Shown: piece by piece, positions 1 through 10,574 of the stretch
Layout: the number at the start of each line of letters is the position of its first letter
Numbering within the stretch: position 1 is the first letter of the stretch
Source of the DNA: Takakia lepidozioides
Lineage: Eukaryota > Streptophyta > Takakiopsida > Takakiales > Takakiaceae
Assembly (NCBI GenBank): GCA_030704615.1
Contig: CM060732.1
Span: forward strand, 18,044,001 to 18,108,000
Direction of reading: 5' to 3'
Length of the DNA stretch: 64,000 nt
Notes under the pieces: model-generated
What the model was told of the DNA's origin: nothing
Databases searched by the model: none
What the model saw: the letters and a program-made list of their open reading frames with translations, nothing else
Made by a program: the position numbers and the translations under genes

Positions 1-36
1 AAACGCCTTCATGACCAAGGTCCAAACCCAGAAACC

Positions 37-1319
37 TTGAGCTGGAGTGGGTTCAAGGAACTTATGAAAAGACAGTTTGTGCCCCTCAACGCGTCCTGGC
101 TCGCCCGAGACAAGATGAGGAATTTGAAGCAAACGGACGACATTCGGGGATATGTTCAGGCTTTCAATGTGCTGTTGCTCGAAGTCTCAGATATGGCGGA
201 ACCAAAAATGGTTTTCAACTTTGTGGCGGGACTGGCCCCATAGGCCAGGCGGAAGTTGGAGAAGAAGCCACCGAAGACTTTGAACGAGGCAATCGAAAGG
301 GTTGAATGTCTCTTGGATGTCCCTAGGGGCGAAAGACAAGGCCGTACGGAACTGAACCACAAGAAGACTCGGCGGGAGGGTGACTCCTTCCGACCGGAAA
401 AGAAGTGGGTAGGCCACGCGGTGACAATGGCACATGGAAATCGAAGGGAGGGCCTTCACACGTCAAGGCGGCACCCGGTGCTCCGAAAGGAAAATCAGGT
501 GCGACGGCTTACGGTGGACAGAAGGCGACCTTCGATGGGGTGTGCTTTTATTGCGGGGAGCCCGGGCACATGGCTAAGAAGTGCGCGAAGCCCCGTCAAT
601 TGAACATGACTCGGGCGACCACGGAGCTCTCCGAAGATTCCATCAACCGTTTGGTGGAAGTGGTGGTTGCCAAGACTTGCAAGGTAGGCAACTATTCTTG
701 TGAGTTGTATCAGGAGACTGACGCCTTACGTAAAGGGAGTCAGTTAATGTTCGTGAGTGGGATAATTTCCGGAACTATCGTGTCGTTCTTGGTGGACACA
801 GGAGTGTCGTACTCCTTCATGACACCGGCAACGGCATGGAAGCTGGGACTCCCGACAAGTGATGTGGGGGCCTCTATTGAAGTGCGTTCTGCCAAAGGAG
901 AACCACAACTGGCGACGAGGTTGGCGTTCGATGTTCCTCTTCAGCTCGGGAGTTGGGAGGGACGTGAGAACTTCACCATTTGCGAGATCGATGGAGTGGA
1001 TCTCATTTTGGGGATGACCTTTTTGAGCAAATCCGGAGCGGTTATAGATGGCCGCAAAAGAATAGTCACGCTACCATGTGGGAATGGTGGCAAAGTGTTA
1101 CGGGTGTCGAAAACGCCCAACCAAATGGGAGGGCGAATAAACCTACTGTCAGCAAAGGAGTGGGCCGTGGAGGAGCCACACAAATCCCAGTTTTTGCTTT
1201 ACGTAAGACAAGTGGAAGGAGAAGTCGATAGGGAGCCGAGCCCAGATTGTATCAAGGGGATCTTGGGGAAATACCAGGATGTGATGCCGAAGGATTTACC
1301 AAGCGGCTTGCCACCGTGA
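37..1319 (+). pseudogene. chromovirus gag-protease fragment (copy 1)
   Basis: Encodes the C-terminal half of a Ty3/gypsy Gag followed by the aspartic protease. Visible are the retrotransposon Gag core (37-240), one CCHC zinc knuckle of the form C-x2-C-x4-H-x4-C at about 541-582, and the protease motif Asp-Thr-Gly at about 794-802. The frame is cut by TAG at 241 and a change of frame between about 360 and 405, and ends at TGA 1317-1319. Copy 2 reads straight through all of these points. Gag would form the virus-like particle and the protease would cleave the polyprotein; this copy cannot make either whole. Confidence 0.88.
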
Positions 1320-1433
1320 AGAGGAGTTGACCACAAAATTGAGGTGATACCGGGATCGGAGCCGCCTGCCAAGGCGCCCTACCGGTTGAGCCACAAAGAG
1401 TTGGTCGAGCTGAAGGCTTAGCTCAAGGATCTA

Positions 1434-2130
1434 ATGTCAAAGGGGTACATCCGGCCGAGTAAATCACCTTATGGAGCCCCGGTGCTATTCGCAGACAATA
1501 AGGATGAGACGCTGCGGATGTGTGTCGATTACAGGGCTCTAAATAAGGTGACTATAAAAAACTGGTACCCTTTGCCAAGGATCGACGACCTCTTCGATCG
1601 GTTGGCAGGAGCGAAGTATTTCAGCCGGATTGATTTGCGCTCCGGCTACCATCAAATTCGAGTGGCAGAAGGAGATGAGGAGAAGACCGCGTGCAAGACA
1701 AGATATGGTTCATATGAGTTCTTGGTGATGCCTTTTGGGCTCACCAACGCACCCGCGACCTTTAGCACGCTAATTAACAGCCTTTTCCAGGAGTGGTTGG
1801 ATGACTTTGTGATGGTGTACATCGACGACATCTTGGTGTACTCGAAAACAAAAGAAGAGCACCTGGAGCACCTCAAAAGGGTATTCCAGAAATTGCGGGA
1901 AGAGAAGCTATATGCCAAAGCTTCAAAGTGCGAATTCGGGGTCACAAAAGTGGAGTTCCTAGGGCATGTGATTACACAGGATGGGATCAAAATGGATGAC
2001 AGAGAGGTGACAACGATCTTTGACTGGGAGCCTCCGACTTCGGTACCGGGAGTGCGATCCTTCTTAGGACTCGCCTCCTATTACCGAAAGTATGTGAGAA
2101 ATTTTGCCAAGATCACGGGGGGGGGCTATT
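1434..2130 (+). pseudogene. chromovirus reverse transcriptase fragment (copy 1)
   Basis: Reverse transcriptase fingers and palm of a chromovirus. The catalytic Tyr-Ile-Asp-Asp box lies near 1818-1830 and the preceding '[12 protein letters not shown]' block near 1729-1765. It is in the same frame as the upstream protease but separated from it by TGA 1317-1319 and TAG 1419-1421. The downstream connection to RNase H breaks off at the G run near 2120. The first methionine at 1434 is internal to pol and is not a real start. Confidence 0.88.
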
Positions 2131-3272
2131 CTGTGAGCTCGGAGGCGTGAGCCTGTGAGCCCAGGAGCCCAGGAGCCCACGACAGGTTCACGCCACGTCA
2201 GCATGCATACAAGGCCTATTTCCGCGGGTGTCACCTATTACCGCTGGTTGATCAACCCTTTCCAGGGAATGCAAACTGGATGTGTTACATCCATTGTATC
2301 CATCATTTCTATCCATTGCATCCATTTAGACGTTATTAACATACCAAGCCCTTGCATTGGCATGTGGCTACGTCGTGAGCAGATGCACCCTCACATCATC
2401 CAAAGCGGATCCCTGCGACATGTTTTCTTACTCACCACCCTTGTGAACATGTATGGTATGTGCGGGAGCATCATAGATGCTCACCAGAAGAATGCCTGAA
2501 CAATCTTTGATCACGTGGACTTTAACGTGATGGATTTACTAAGCATTCTTCTGGCAGGAAAGACCAACGAGCAAATGATGCGAGAATGCTCTGCCCAAAC
2601 CAAAGACGTTTGTTTGTTTTTGCAATGAACACACGCCTGTGAGCTCCGGAAAACACTAAAGAGATTGAAGGAACAATCCGGGTAGTCCATGCAACCCCCA
2701 TCTCCAACAATAGTTTGTTCCCAGGAATTTGCATCTCGCGCACACATTGCAAACATGACAACAAGGACACTCAACCATCCCATTTCAAAATTGGCCCCGA
2801 ACAAAAGTAAGAGAAAACTTGATATCAAGTGTCATCTGAATCAGAATCGACCTCCTGTGTTATGTCATTCACAAAGATTCCGGCCCCAACAACATGTCTT
2901 CTACCACGGCCGTCGATGGTTGGACTGCGAGTGTCATGAACAGACATGCTTGCTGCGAGTGCCTCCGCATAGACGGGTAGCATGTAAGACTGAGGAGGAC
3001 TTGAAAGAAGTCCAAAAAGGAGTGATAGCCTTGGAGGGTCAGTGGAAGCACACAGACTCTTGCACAAGTCGACAAAAACCCATTTTGAATACAATGATGC
3101 AATGCACAAGTCCAACGAAGAAGATGTCTCACATGTGTACTTTGCCTTAAGAACAGTGATTCTAGGTATTCAAACAAGAATGCAAGCATCCACAGCTTGA
3201 ACTTACTCACAGGCAAAGTCGGAGTCCAGCTCCTTGTCGGACGTCTCCCCTATATCAATATCACCGGGAAGG
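2131..3272. other. unassigned repeat-like stretch with a PPR scrap
   Basis: Starts with imperfect short repeats (GAGCCCAGGAGCCCA type). It contains a PPR fragment at about 2376-2520 on the plus strand (separate entry). I recognise nothing convincing in 2521-3272: short frames on both strands lack known motifs. Confidence 0.4.
2376..2520 (+). pseudogene. PPR gene fragment
   Basis: Translates to a piece of a plant PPR protein: a helix like 'HPHIIQSG', then 'FLLTTLVNMYGMCGSIIDAHQ', which resembles the 'VFLLNTLVNMYVMCGSIIDAHQ' segment of the minus-strand PPR relic near 38960-39030. It is one and a half motifs long, is followed by a stop, and has no flanking PPR motifs. It is therefore a transposed or duplicated scrap. 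It lies on the opposite strand from all other PPR relics in the window. Confidence 0.7.
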
Positions 3273-3572
3273 TGTCGCGGCCCTTTGCCTTGAGGGCAGG
3301 GGGTCGGGACACGAGAGGGGCTGGCCCTATGGTGGGGGTAGTGGTGCGGGGGTTGAAGCACCCTTGAGTGCCAAAGGCACTCAAGGAGGCGGAGGCGCTC
3401 ACTAGGTGGAGCCCCGCACATCGGGTTGCGGTGGGGGTGGTTCCACGAGGGGTGGTGGTAGCTTAGTGGGACTTAGTGGGGGTGACATAGGACTCACCAT
3501 GGGGGTGGAGACCTTGTGGTGGGAGTCGTGGAGAGTCTTGGGACTCATCACGGTCCAATGGGACCGTGGGAG
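3273..3572 (+). repeat. truncated chromovirus LTR
   Basis: Begins TGTCGCGGCCC like the LTRs at 13549 and 51696 and follows them for about 300 bp, up to the 'cacggtccaa' region, then loses homology. The promoter half, R/U5 and the CGCGACA end are missing. It is more diverged than the other LTR copies, so probably an older insertion. Confidence 0.85.
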
Positions 3573-3779
3573 GTTAGCTATTTCATGAGCATGAGCGGCA
3601 TGAGCGGAGTAGCAAGACAATCGGTTTTCATAAGCAGAAGTACAGATTTCGAAAATAAAAAACATTATAAAACATTAATTTAATGCAATATGTCAGAAAA
3701 ACAAATATATTATTCGGCACCTTGAAGGGAAAATTGTAGTTTTGAGAGTTGTGCTCATGATATTTCGTCTTCCGCTCAT

Positions 3780-4215
3780 GCCAATTCCCAGCGACATGTG
3801 CAAAAATGGCGCCAAATTTCGCGGTAATAGGGTCCGTAACCGGAAAAATCGACGACGTATTTCGCAGTAATAGGTCTCTCTGGCAAAAAATGGTGCCGAA
3901 TTCCGCGGCTATCGGTCCCCTCATGACAGGTGTGTAAGCCCAAAATTTGGAAATGTGGCGCCGAATTTCAGTACATGGTGTGCCAGGGATTGCACAGATG
4001 TTGGGCAGTTCTGGGTCATGTAATTGGAAATTCGGCGCCATTTTTCCAGACATCGTTCCCGTGCATGTTCGGACTTGGCCAGTTTTCGGCCCAAAATAGG
4101 GAAATTCGGCGCCATTTTTCCAGACACATCCAGACCAGTGCATGTTGGGACTTAGCCAGTTTTCGGCCCAAAATAGAGAAATTCGGCGCCATTTTTCCAG
4201 AAATGGCCCCACAAC
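3780..4215. repeat. tandem array A with GGCGCC palindromic box
   Basis: Six loosely spaced copies of a box related to GGAAATTCGGCGCC followed by ATTTTTCCAG, near 3806, 3891, 3953, 4030, 4110 and 4180. The last copies share a spacer containing 'ggacttagccagttttcggccc'. The same spacer and box recur in array D (14523-15720), so the two arrays are one repeat family. Short frames here on both strands are by-products. Confidence 0.8.
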
Positions 4216-4405
4216 TGCTTCTGTTGGATCTCAGTTTGAATGGAATATTGCCTCATTCCAGGAGTTTTGGGGTGCATTTCATTACACTGCAAAAAAAAGT
4301 CTGATACATGAAAATGCAATTGAAAATATCCATATGGAGGATTCCCTTTGCCCCATCAATGATTTCTGGAATCCCTAAGGAGGAGTTTGTGCAGCTCGTT
4401 CACGC
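4216..4405. other. no gene seen
   Basis: AT-rich spacer between array A and the unknown minus-strand ORF. No motif recognised. Confidence 0.4.
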
Positions 4406-5191
4406 TCAACGCATCGGCTGTTGGCCTCTTCGAAGCAATGGCGTGTCCCGAAGGCCCTCTCGCAAGGCCGCCCGAGGAGGGAACTCAAAGAAGATATTAC
4501 CGTCGACGTCTGCGGACGATTTAAATGCAAACTTGCTGTAGTCCAGTCCGGCCAGCTCCGAGCGGTGTCCCTCCATGTGAAGCCCTCGCAGAATTTCAAG
4601 AATGGATCGAACTGCGGTGCTCGTGCTGGGAATATGACTCCCTCGTCCACTGACGTCCATTGAGGACTTGCCTGATCTCCAAGTCGATCTCGGAACTTCC
4701 ATGACCTCGTCTGAGTCGGACAGGTTGTGAACAACCTGGTTCTCGCTCGTCTTCATTGATGGGTTCGGCTCTGGATTTGCTTCGTTGCGGACTTCTCTCT
4801 TTGAGGTACCCACACTCTGATTCGCGGATTGTTTCGTGGAAGGCGCCAGGATAGAAGGTGCATTTGGCGGGCAAATGAAGTCCTCAACAGCCATGTATAT
4901 GACGCTGTCCGATGGTGGAACTCGTCATTCCCTGCCATCGCCGAAATCATCGTGGAGCACAACAATACTCTCGACAACAACGCCGTTTGAGTCCTTCTTT
5001 TCCTCCTCCAAAAAAACCGACCCCGGTTTCAGGTGGTATCGAACGCACAGATATTTCTCCATCACACGGCAGATGTCCCCTCTGCACGGAAATGAAGCTC
5101 TATGCTCGTGAGGAGGGCAGTACACTGTAGCGCTCGGGCTTTCTGCCATGGGAGATGTGCACACAAGACAGCCAGGATGGCGTGCGGGCAA
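4406..5191 (-). pseudogene. unknown protein, single in-frame stop
   Basis: On the minus strand one frame stays open from about 5191 to 4406 except for a single TGA at 4925-4927, which could be a decayed CGA. The upstream half has several Cys/His residues (around 'VYCPPHEHRASFPC' and 'ICRVMEKYLCVRYHL') and an acidic, charged stretch. The downstream half is Ser/Asp-rich and looks disordered. I do not recognise a family. It could be a decayed host gene exon or part of a mobile element. It lies between arrays A and B, which are non-coding. Confidence 0.4.
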
Positions 5192-5439
5192 GCTCCCTGG
5201 TAGAAGGGGGATGCAGCGATGGGAAGGAATGCGGTGCCGATTTGTCCGTGCGACGAAGCCTGATCCAAATCCAGGGAGCCAACTATCTCAAAAATCCACA
5301 ATCAGAGTGTTAATGAACCTTGTCTCCGGAATGCGGCCCCTGGTCTTTGCGCAATAACTGCCAACGGTATGCAGTCAGAAAGTGGGGGGCCGTCCGGATG
5401 ATGTCGGCTGAAGGGGAGAAGCCGGCACCGGGCCGTCAC
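5192..5439. other. no gene seen
   Basis: Spacer between the unknown ORF and array B. Frames on both strands are short and overlapping, with no recognisable motif. Confidence 0.3.
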
Positions 5440-6535
5440 ATTACTACCCCGGATGGAAATTCGGCACCGAATATCCAACAGGGGCCGCCCGGTTGAAGTC
5501 GCCTCGGGCAGAGAGGCCGGCACCTGTCCGACTGAGAACATCCCCCGGATGGAAATTCAGAGCCGAATTTCCATCCGGGCCCCCGAAAGGAAGTCCTGTC
5601 GGGGGGTCAGGCCGAAAACTGGCCGACATAAAAATCTCCCCGGATGAAAAAACGGCACCGAATTTCCATCCGGGGCCGTTCGGATGCAGTCGGCACCTGG
5701 CCGTCACATTACAACCCCCGGACGGAAAATTGGCACCGAATATCCAACAGGGGGCGCCCGGATGAAGTCGCCTCGGGTGGAGAGGCCGGCACCTGTCCGA
5801 CAGAGAGCATCCCCCGGATGGAAATTCGGCGCCGAATTCCCGTCCGGCCCCCCCAAAGGAAGTCCTGTCGGGGGGTCAGGCCGAAAACTGGCGGACATAA
5901 AAACCTCCCTGAATGGAAAAACAGCGCCGAATTTCCATCCGGGGCCGTTCGGATGCAGTCGGCTCGGGGGGTGAGGTCGGCACCTGGCCGTCACATTACA
6001 ACCCCCGGACGGAAATTCGGCACCCAATATCCAACAGGGGACGCCCGGATGAAGTCGCCTCGGGCGGAGAGGCCGGCATCTGTCCGACAGAGAGCATCTC
6101 CCGGATGGAAATTCGGCACCGAATTTCCATCTGGGCCCCCACAAAGGAAGTCTTGTCGGGGGGTCAGGCCAAAAAGTGGCCGACATAAAAACCTCCCCGG
6201 ATGGAAAAACGGCGCCGAATTTCCATCCGGGGCTGTTCGGATGCAGTCGGCTCGGGGGGAGAGGGCGGCACCTGGCCGTCAAATTACAACCCCCGGACGG
6301 AAATTCGGCACCGAATTTCCAACAGAGGACGCCCGGATGAAGTCGCTTCGGGCGGAGAGGCCGGCACCTGTCCGACAGAGAGCATCCCCCGAATGGAAAT
6401 TCGGCGCCGAATTTCCATCCAGGCCCCCACAAAGGAAGTCGTGTCAGGGGGTCTGGTTGAAAACAGTCCGACATAAAAACCTCCCTGGATGGAAAAACGG
6501 CGCTGAATTTCCGTCCGGGGCCGTTCGGGTTCCCC
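5440..6535. repeat. tandem array B, period about 288 bp
   Basis: About four units; the landmark 'gatgaagtcgcctcggg' (or a close variant) recurs near 5491, 5761, 6048 and 6336. Each unit carries three palindromic boxes centred on GGCGCC or its variants, such as GGAAATTCGGCGCCGAATTTCC, which is its own reverse complement. The period of the later units is a multiple of three, so long frames stay open on both strands. GC-rich relative to its surroundings. Confidence 0.85.
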
Positions 6536-6649
6536 CCTAGCAGTCGAGAATTCCCTGAAAAACGTGTCTAAAAGTGGACTTCAGCCAAAAAACTAAAGGT
6601 TTAGTGTCTTTTTAGACCAAAAACCTAGCGGCCACGCTCAGAAATTACC
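6536..6649. other. spacer between arrays B and C
   Basis: Short unique sequence. Nothing recognised. Confidence 0.4.
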
Positions 6650-7305
6650 TGCAGGATGGTAATTCGGCGCTGAATTTCCATCCAGCAGCGATCCAAGGTA
6701 CCTGCTGGATAGAAATTTGGCGCCGGATTTCCGTCCATCCGGGCTCCAAATTACTTGCAGGATGGAAATTCGGCACCGGATTTCCATCCATCCGCTCTCC
6801 GAATTACCTGCATGACAGAAATTCGGCGCTCTGAGTTACCTGCAGGATGGAAATTCGGCGCCGGATTTCCATCCATCCGCCCTCCGAATTACCTGCCTGA
6901 CGGAAATTCGGCGCTCCGAGTTACCTACAGGATGGAAATTCGGCGCCGGATTTCCATCCATCCGCTCTTCGAATTACCTGCATGACGGAAATTTGCAGCG
7001 CCGACTTACCTGGAGGATGGAAATCCGGCGCCGGATTTCCATCCATCCGCGCTCCGAATTACTTGCATGATGGAAATTTTGCGCGCCGACCTACCTGGCG
7101 GATGGAAATCCGGCGCCGGATTTCCATCCATCCGCTCTTCGAATTACCTGCATGACGGAAATTTTGCGCGCCGACTTAGCTGGCGAATGGAAATCCGGCA
7201 CCGGATTTTCATCCATCCGCTCTTCGATATACCTGCATGACGGAAATTTTGCGCGCCGACTTACTTGGAGGATGGAAATCCGTCGCCGGATTTCCATCCA
7301 TCCGC
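6650..7305. repeat. 85-bp satellite array C, left part
   Basis: The landmark 'ccatccatccgc' recurs at 6784, 6869, 6954, 7039, 7124, about 7209 and 7294, an exact 85-bp period. Each unit contains an inverted pair such as GGATGGAAATCCGGCGCC / GGATTTCCATCC. The array is interrupted at 7305 by the full-length chromovirus and resumes at 14255. Confidence 0.93.
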
Positions 7306-8032
7306 TGTCGCGACCCTTTGCCTTGAGGGCAGGGGGTCGGGACACACGAGGGGCTGCCCTTGTGGTGGGGGCAGCGGCAGCGATAGGTATGGGGGGGCTG
7401 AAACACCCTTGAGTGCCCAAGGTACTCAGGGAAGCGGAGGCGCTCACTAGGTGGAGCCCCGCACACCGGGTTGCGGCGGGGGTGGCTCCACAAGGGGTGG
7501 TGGTAGCTTAGCGGGACTTAGTGGGGGTGGCATAGGACTCACCATGGGGGCGGAGACCTCGTGGTGGGAGTCGTGGGGAGTCTTGGGACTCATCACGGTC
7601 CATAGGGGCCGTGGTGAGTGGGCCAAGACTCACCGCGACTCATCACCGGGAGTCGAGGGTTTTCGTGGTGGTTCACCATAAAATGGCATGGCTGGTTGTG
7701 AAACCCCCGCGGACAGCTACAGAAGTATATATAAGGGGAGTAGTGACCCTGAGAACGGTGCAAGCCCGTTGGTGACCAAAAACTAGTGAGTAAGCGAGCG
7801 AGCCGGAAAGCGACCAAAAAGTGGGGAGCTGTTCCGGACTGCCATCTACCAAAGGGAATTCCACCAGGCCCAAATAGGTGGAGGGTTTAGTGGGAAGCAA
7901 ATGGGGACCATTATGTCCCGGTGAGCAGCCGAAGCTCCAAGTTGGCCCGGGGCCAGGCTGGGAATCAGGCGCGCGCATCAAAGCGAGTAACTATGACATG
8001 AAGGGGAGCTTACCGAAGTGAGGTGCGCGACA
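7306..8032 (+). repeat. chromovirus 5' LTR
   Basis: 727-bp LTR with terminal inverted TGTCGCG/CGCGACA. It contains a TATA-like 'agtatatataagg' near 7725-7737, which probably directs element transcription. The family also occurs at 3273, 13549 and 51696. Confidence 0.95.
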
Positions 8033-8046
8033 CTTGGTATCAGAGC
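8033..8046 (+). promoter_or_regulatory. primer binding site, tRNA-iMet type
   Basis: CTTGGTATCAGAGC lies directly after the LTR. TGGTATCAGAGC is the usual primer site complementary to the 3' end of initiator methionine tRNA in plant chromoviruses. The same site follows the LTR ends at 16252 and 52420 (there with TTTGG). Confidence 0.9.
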
Positions 8047-8087
8047 TTAGAGTTCAGTACGCGATCGTCCTTGGAATTGGCCTCATC

Positions 8088-10574
8088 ATGGGGTCGGGCA
8101 AGCCAAAGCGAAAGCGGAACGGCCCAAAAGATGATGATCCTGGTGAGCCCGATGGGGGCGACGTGTCACCGAAGCGGCCGTTTGAGGAAGCGACGCAGGT
8201 TTCTGAAAGCGAGGCCGCTCAAGAGCGGGAGGAATCCGAGGAGTCGGAGCCCGAGGAATCCGTGAGAGCTCTGACCGACCAACAGATGCCTCCCATGCCG
8301 GCACCCTTTTGGGAAGGGTTGTTGGCGCAGTTTGGCGGGACGTTGAAAGACGTGTTGAAGGCGGCTAATGCCACTTCCACTAAGGTAAAGTTTAAGGTGA
8401 AGCCTAAGGAACCCGACACCTTCGAGGGCGTCCGAAATCGGAAGGCACTCAACACCTGGCTCCTGGAGCTAGAGCAGTACTTCCGGGCGGCCAAGTTGAG
8501 TGACGAGGATCGGGTGGAAGTGGCTCCCACCTATTTGAGGGGCTATGCTCAACAATGGTGGCAGAAACGCCTTCACGACCGAGGCCCAAGCCCGGAAACC
8601 TTGAACTGGAGTGGGTTCAAGGAATTGATGAAGAGACAGTTTGTGCCCCTCAACGCGTCCTGGCTTGCCCGGGACAAGATGAGGAATTTGAAGCAAACAG
8701 ATGACATTCGGGGGTATGTCCGGGCTTTCAATGTGTTGTTGCTCGAAGTCGCGGACATGGCAAAACCAGAAATGGTCTTCAACTTTGTGGCGGGACTGGC
8801 CCCATGGGCCAGGCGGAAGTTGGAGGAGAAGCCACCCAAGACTTTGAACGAGGCAATTGAGAGGGCTGAATGTTTCTCGGATGTCCCTAGGGGTGAGAGA
8901 CAAGGCCGTACGGAGCTGAACCACAAGAAGACCCGGCGGGAAGGTGACTCCTCCCGACCGGAAAAGAAGTGGGATAGGCCACGCGGCGACAATGGCACGT
9001 GGAAATCGAAGGGAGGGCCTTCACACGTCAAGGCGGCACCCGGTGCTTCGAAAGGAAAAGCGGGTGGAGCGGCTTATGGCGGACAGAAGGCGACCTTTGA
9101 TGGAGTGTGTTTCAATTGCGGGGAGCCCGGGCACATGGCCAAGAAGTGCACAAAACCTCGACAATTGAACATGACTCGGGCAACCACGGAGCTGTCGGAA
9201 GATACCATCAGTCGCTTGGTGGAAGCGGTGGTCGCCAGGACTTGCAAGGTAGGCAACTATTCTTGTGAGTTGTATCAGGAAACTGGCGCCCTGCGTAAAG
9301 GGAGTCAGTTATTGTTCGTGGATGGGATAATATCCGGAAATAACGTGTCGTTGTTGGTGGACACAGGAGCGTCGCACTCCTTCATGACGCCGGCGGTGGC
9401 GCGAAAGTTGGGACTCCCGACAAGTGACGTGGGGGCCTCTATTGAGGTGCGTTCTGCCAAAGGAGAACCACAGTTGGCGACAAGGTTGGCGTTTGATGTT
9501 CCTCTTCAACTGGGGAGTTGGGAGGGACGTGAGAACTTCACCATCTGCGAGATCGATGGAGTGGATCTCATTTTGGGGATGACCTTTTTGAGCAAATCCG
9601 GAGCGGTCATAGATGGCCGCAAGAGAGTAGTCACGCTGCCATGTGGGAATGGTGGCGAGGTTTTACGAGTGTCGGAAACGCCCAAATCCGTGGGAGGGCG
9701 AATAAACCTTCTGTCAGCAAAGGAGTGGGCCGTGGAGGAGGCACACGAGCCCCAATTTTTGCTTTACATTAGAGAAGTGAAAGGAGAAGGCGATGGGGAG
9801 CCGAGCCCAGATTGGATCAAGGGGATTTTAGAGAAATACCAGGATGTGATGCCGGAGGATTTACCAAGCGGCCTGCCACCGCGAAGAGGAGTTGACCACA
9901 AGATTGAGGTGATACCGGGATCGGAACCGCCTGCCAAGGCGCCCTACCGGTTGAGCCACAGAGAGTTGGTCGAGCTGAAGACTCAGCTCAAGGATCTAAT
10001 GTCAAAGGGGTACATCCGGCCGAATAAGTCACCTTACGGAGCCCCGGTGCTATTTGCAGATAAAAAGGATGGGACGCTGCGGATGTGTGTCGATTACAGG
10101 GCCCTGAATAAGGTGACTATCAAAAACCGGTACCCTTTGCCAAGGATCGACGACCTTTTCGATCGGTTGGCAGGAGCGAAGTATTTCAGCCGGATCGATC
10201 TGCGCTCCGGCTATCATCAAATTCGAGTGGCGGAAGGAGATGAGGAGAAGACCGCGTGCAGGACAAGGTATGGTTCATATGAGTTCTTGGTGATGCCTTT
10301 TGGGCTCACCAATGCACCAGCGACATTTAGCACGCTGATGAACAGCCTTTTCCAGGAGTGGTTGGATGACTTTGTGATCGTGTACATCGACGACATCTTG
10401 GTGTATTCGAAAACAAAGGAGGAGCACCTGGAGCACCTCAAAAGGATGTTCCAGAAATTGCGAGAAGGGAAGCTGTATGCCAAAGTTTCAAAGTGCGAAT
10501 TCGGGGTCACAAAAGTGGAGTTCCTGGGGCATGTGATTACACAGGATGGGATCAAAATGGATGACAAAAGGTGA
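8088..10574 (+). CDS. chromovirus Gag-protease-reverse transcriptase polyprotein
   Basis: ATG at 8088 opens a frame of about 828 codons. Order: acidic, Lys/Arg-rich N-terminus; retrotransposon Gag domain (about residues 110-270); basic linker; CCHC zinc knuckle '[14 protein letters not shown]' near 9109-9150; protease with Asp-Thr-Gly in '[10 protein letters not shown]' near 9352-9381; RT with '[12 protein letters not shown]' near 10292 and the catalytic 'YIDDILVYS' near 10384. Open frame also exists upstream of 8088, through the primer site, so 8088 is chosen as the first ATG after it. The frame ends early at TGA 10572-10574 because one base is missing compared with copy 1; RNase H and integrase follow in another frame. 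Products would form particles and copy the element RNA into DNA. Confidence 0.92.
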   Translation: MGSGKPKRKRNGPKDDDPGEPDGGDVSPKRPFEEATQVSESEAAQEREESEESEPEESVRALTDQQMPPMPAPFWEGLLAQFGGTLKDVLKAANATSTKVKFKVKPKEPDTFEGVRNRKALNTWLLELEQYFRAAKLSDEDRVEVAPTYLRGYAQQWWQKRLHDRGPSPETLNWSGFKELMKRQFVPLNASWLARDKMRNLKQTDDIRGYVRAFNVLLLEVADMAKPEMVFNFVAGLAPWARRKLEEKPPKTLNEAIERAECFSDVPRGERQGRTELNHKKTRREGDSSRPEKKWDRPRGDNGTWKSKGGPSHVKAAPGASKGKAGGAAYGGQKATFDGVCFNCGEPGHMAKKCTKPRQLNMTRATTELSEDTISRLVEAVVARTCKVGNYSCELYQETGALRKGSQLLFVDGIISGNNVSLLVDTGASHSFMTPAVARKLGLPTSDVGASIEVRSAKGEPQLATRLAFDVPLQLGSWEGRENFTICEIDGVDLILGMTFLSKSGAVIDGRKRVVTLPCGNGGEVLRVSETPKSVGGRINLLSAKEWAVEEAHEPQFLLYIREVKGEGDGEPSPDWIKGILEKYQDVMPEDLPSGLPPRRGVDHKIEVIPGSEPPAKAPYRLSHRELVELKTQLKDLMSKGYIRPNKSPYGAPVLFADKKDGTLRMCVDYRALNKVTIKNRYPLPRIDDLFDRLAGAKYFSRIDLRSGYHQIRVAEGDEEKTACRTRYGSYEFLVMPFGLTNAPATFSTLMNSLFQEWLDDFVIVYIDDILVYSKTKEEHLEHLKRMFQKLREGKLYAKVSKCEFGVTKVEFLGHVITQDGIKMDDKR

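Larger units (their letters stand above)
1..2130 (+). mobile_element. Ty3/gypsy chromovirus copy 1, truncated and decayed
   Basis: Internal part of a chromovirus (gag, protease, reverse transcriptase) whose 5' end lies outside the window. It aligns nearly base for base with the intact copy at about 8568-10690. Homology stops at about 2127 in a run of G, where unrelated repetitive sequence begins, so RNase H, integrase, chromodomain and 3' LTR are missing. The frame carries three substitution-type stops relative to the other copy: TAG at 241-243 (TGG there), TGA at 1317-1319 (CGA there) and TAG at 1419-1421 (CAG there). It is a dead fragment. Confidence 0.93.

Noticed and set aside
5644-6540. 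298-codon plus-strand ORF and 256-codon minus-strand ORF
   Set aside because: Both arise from the 288-bp tandem unit, which is a multiple of three; the protein is low-complexity and repeats every 96 residues.
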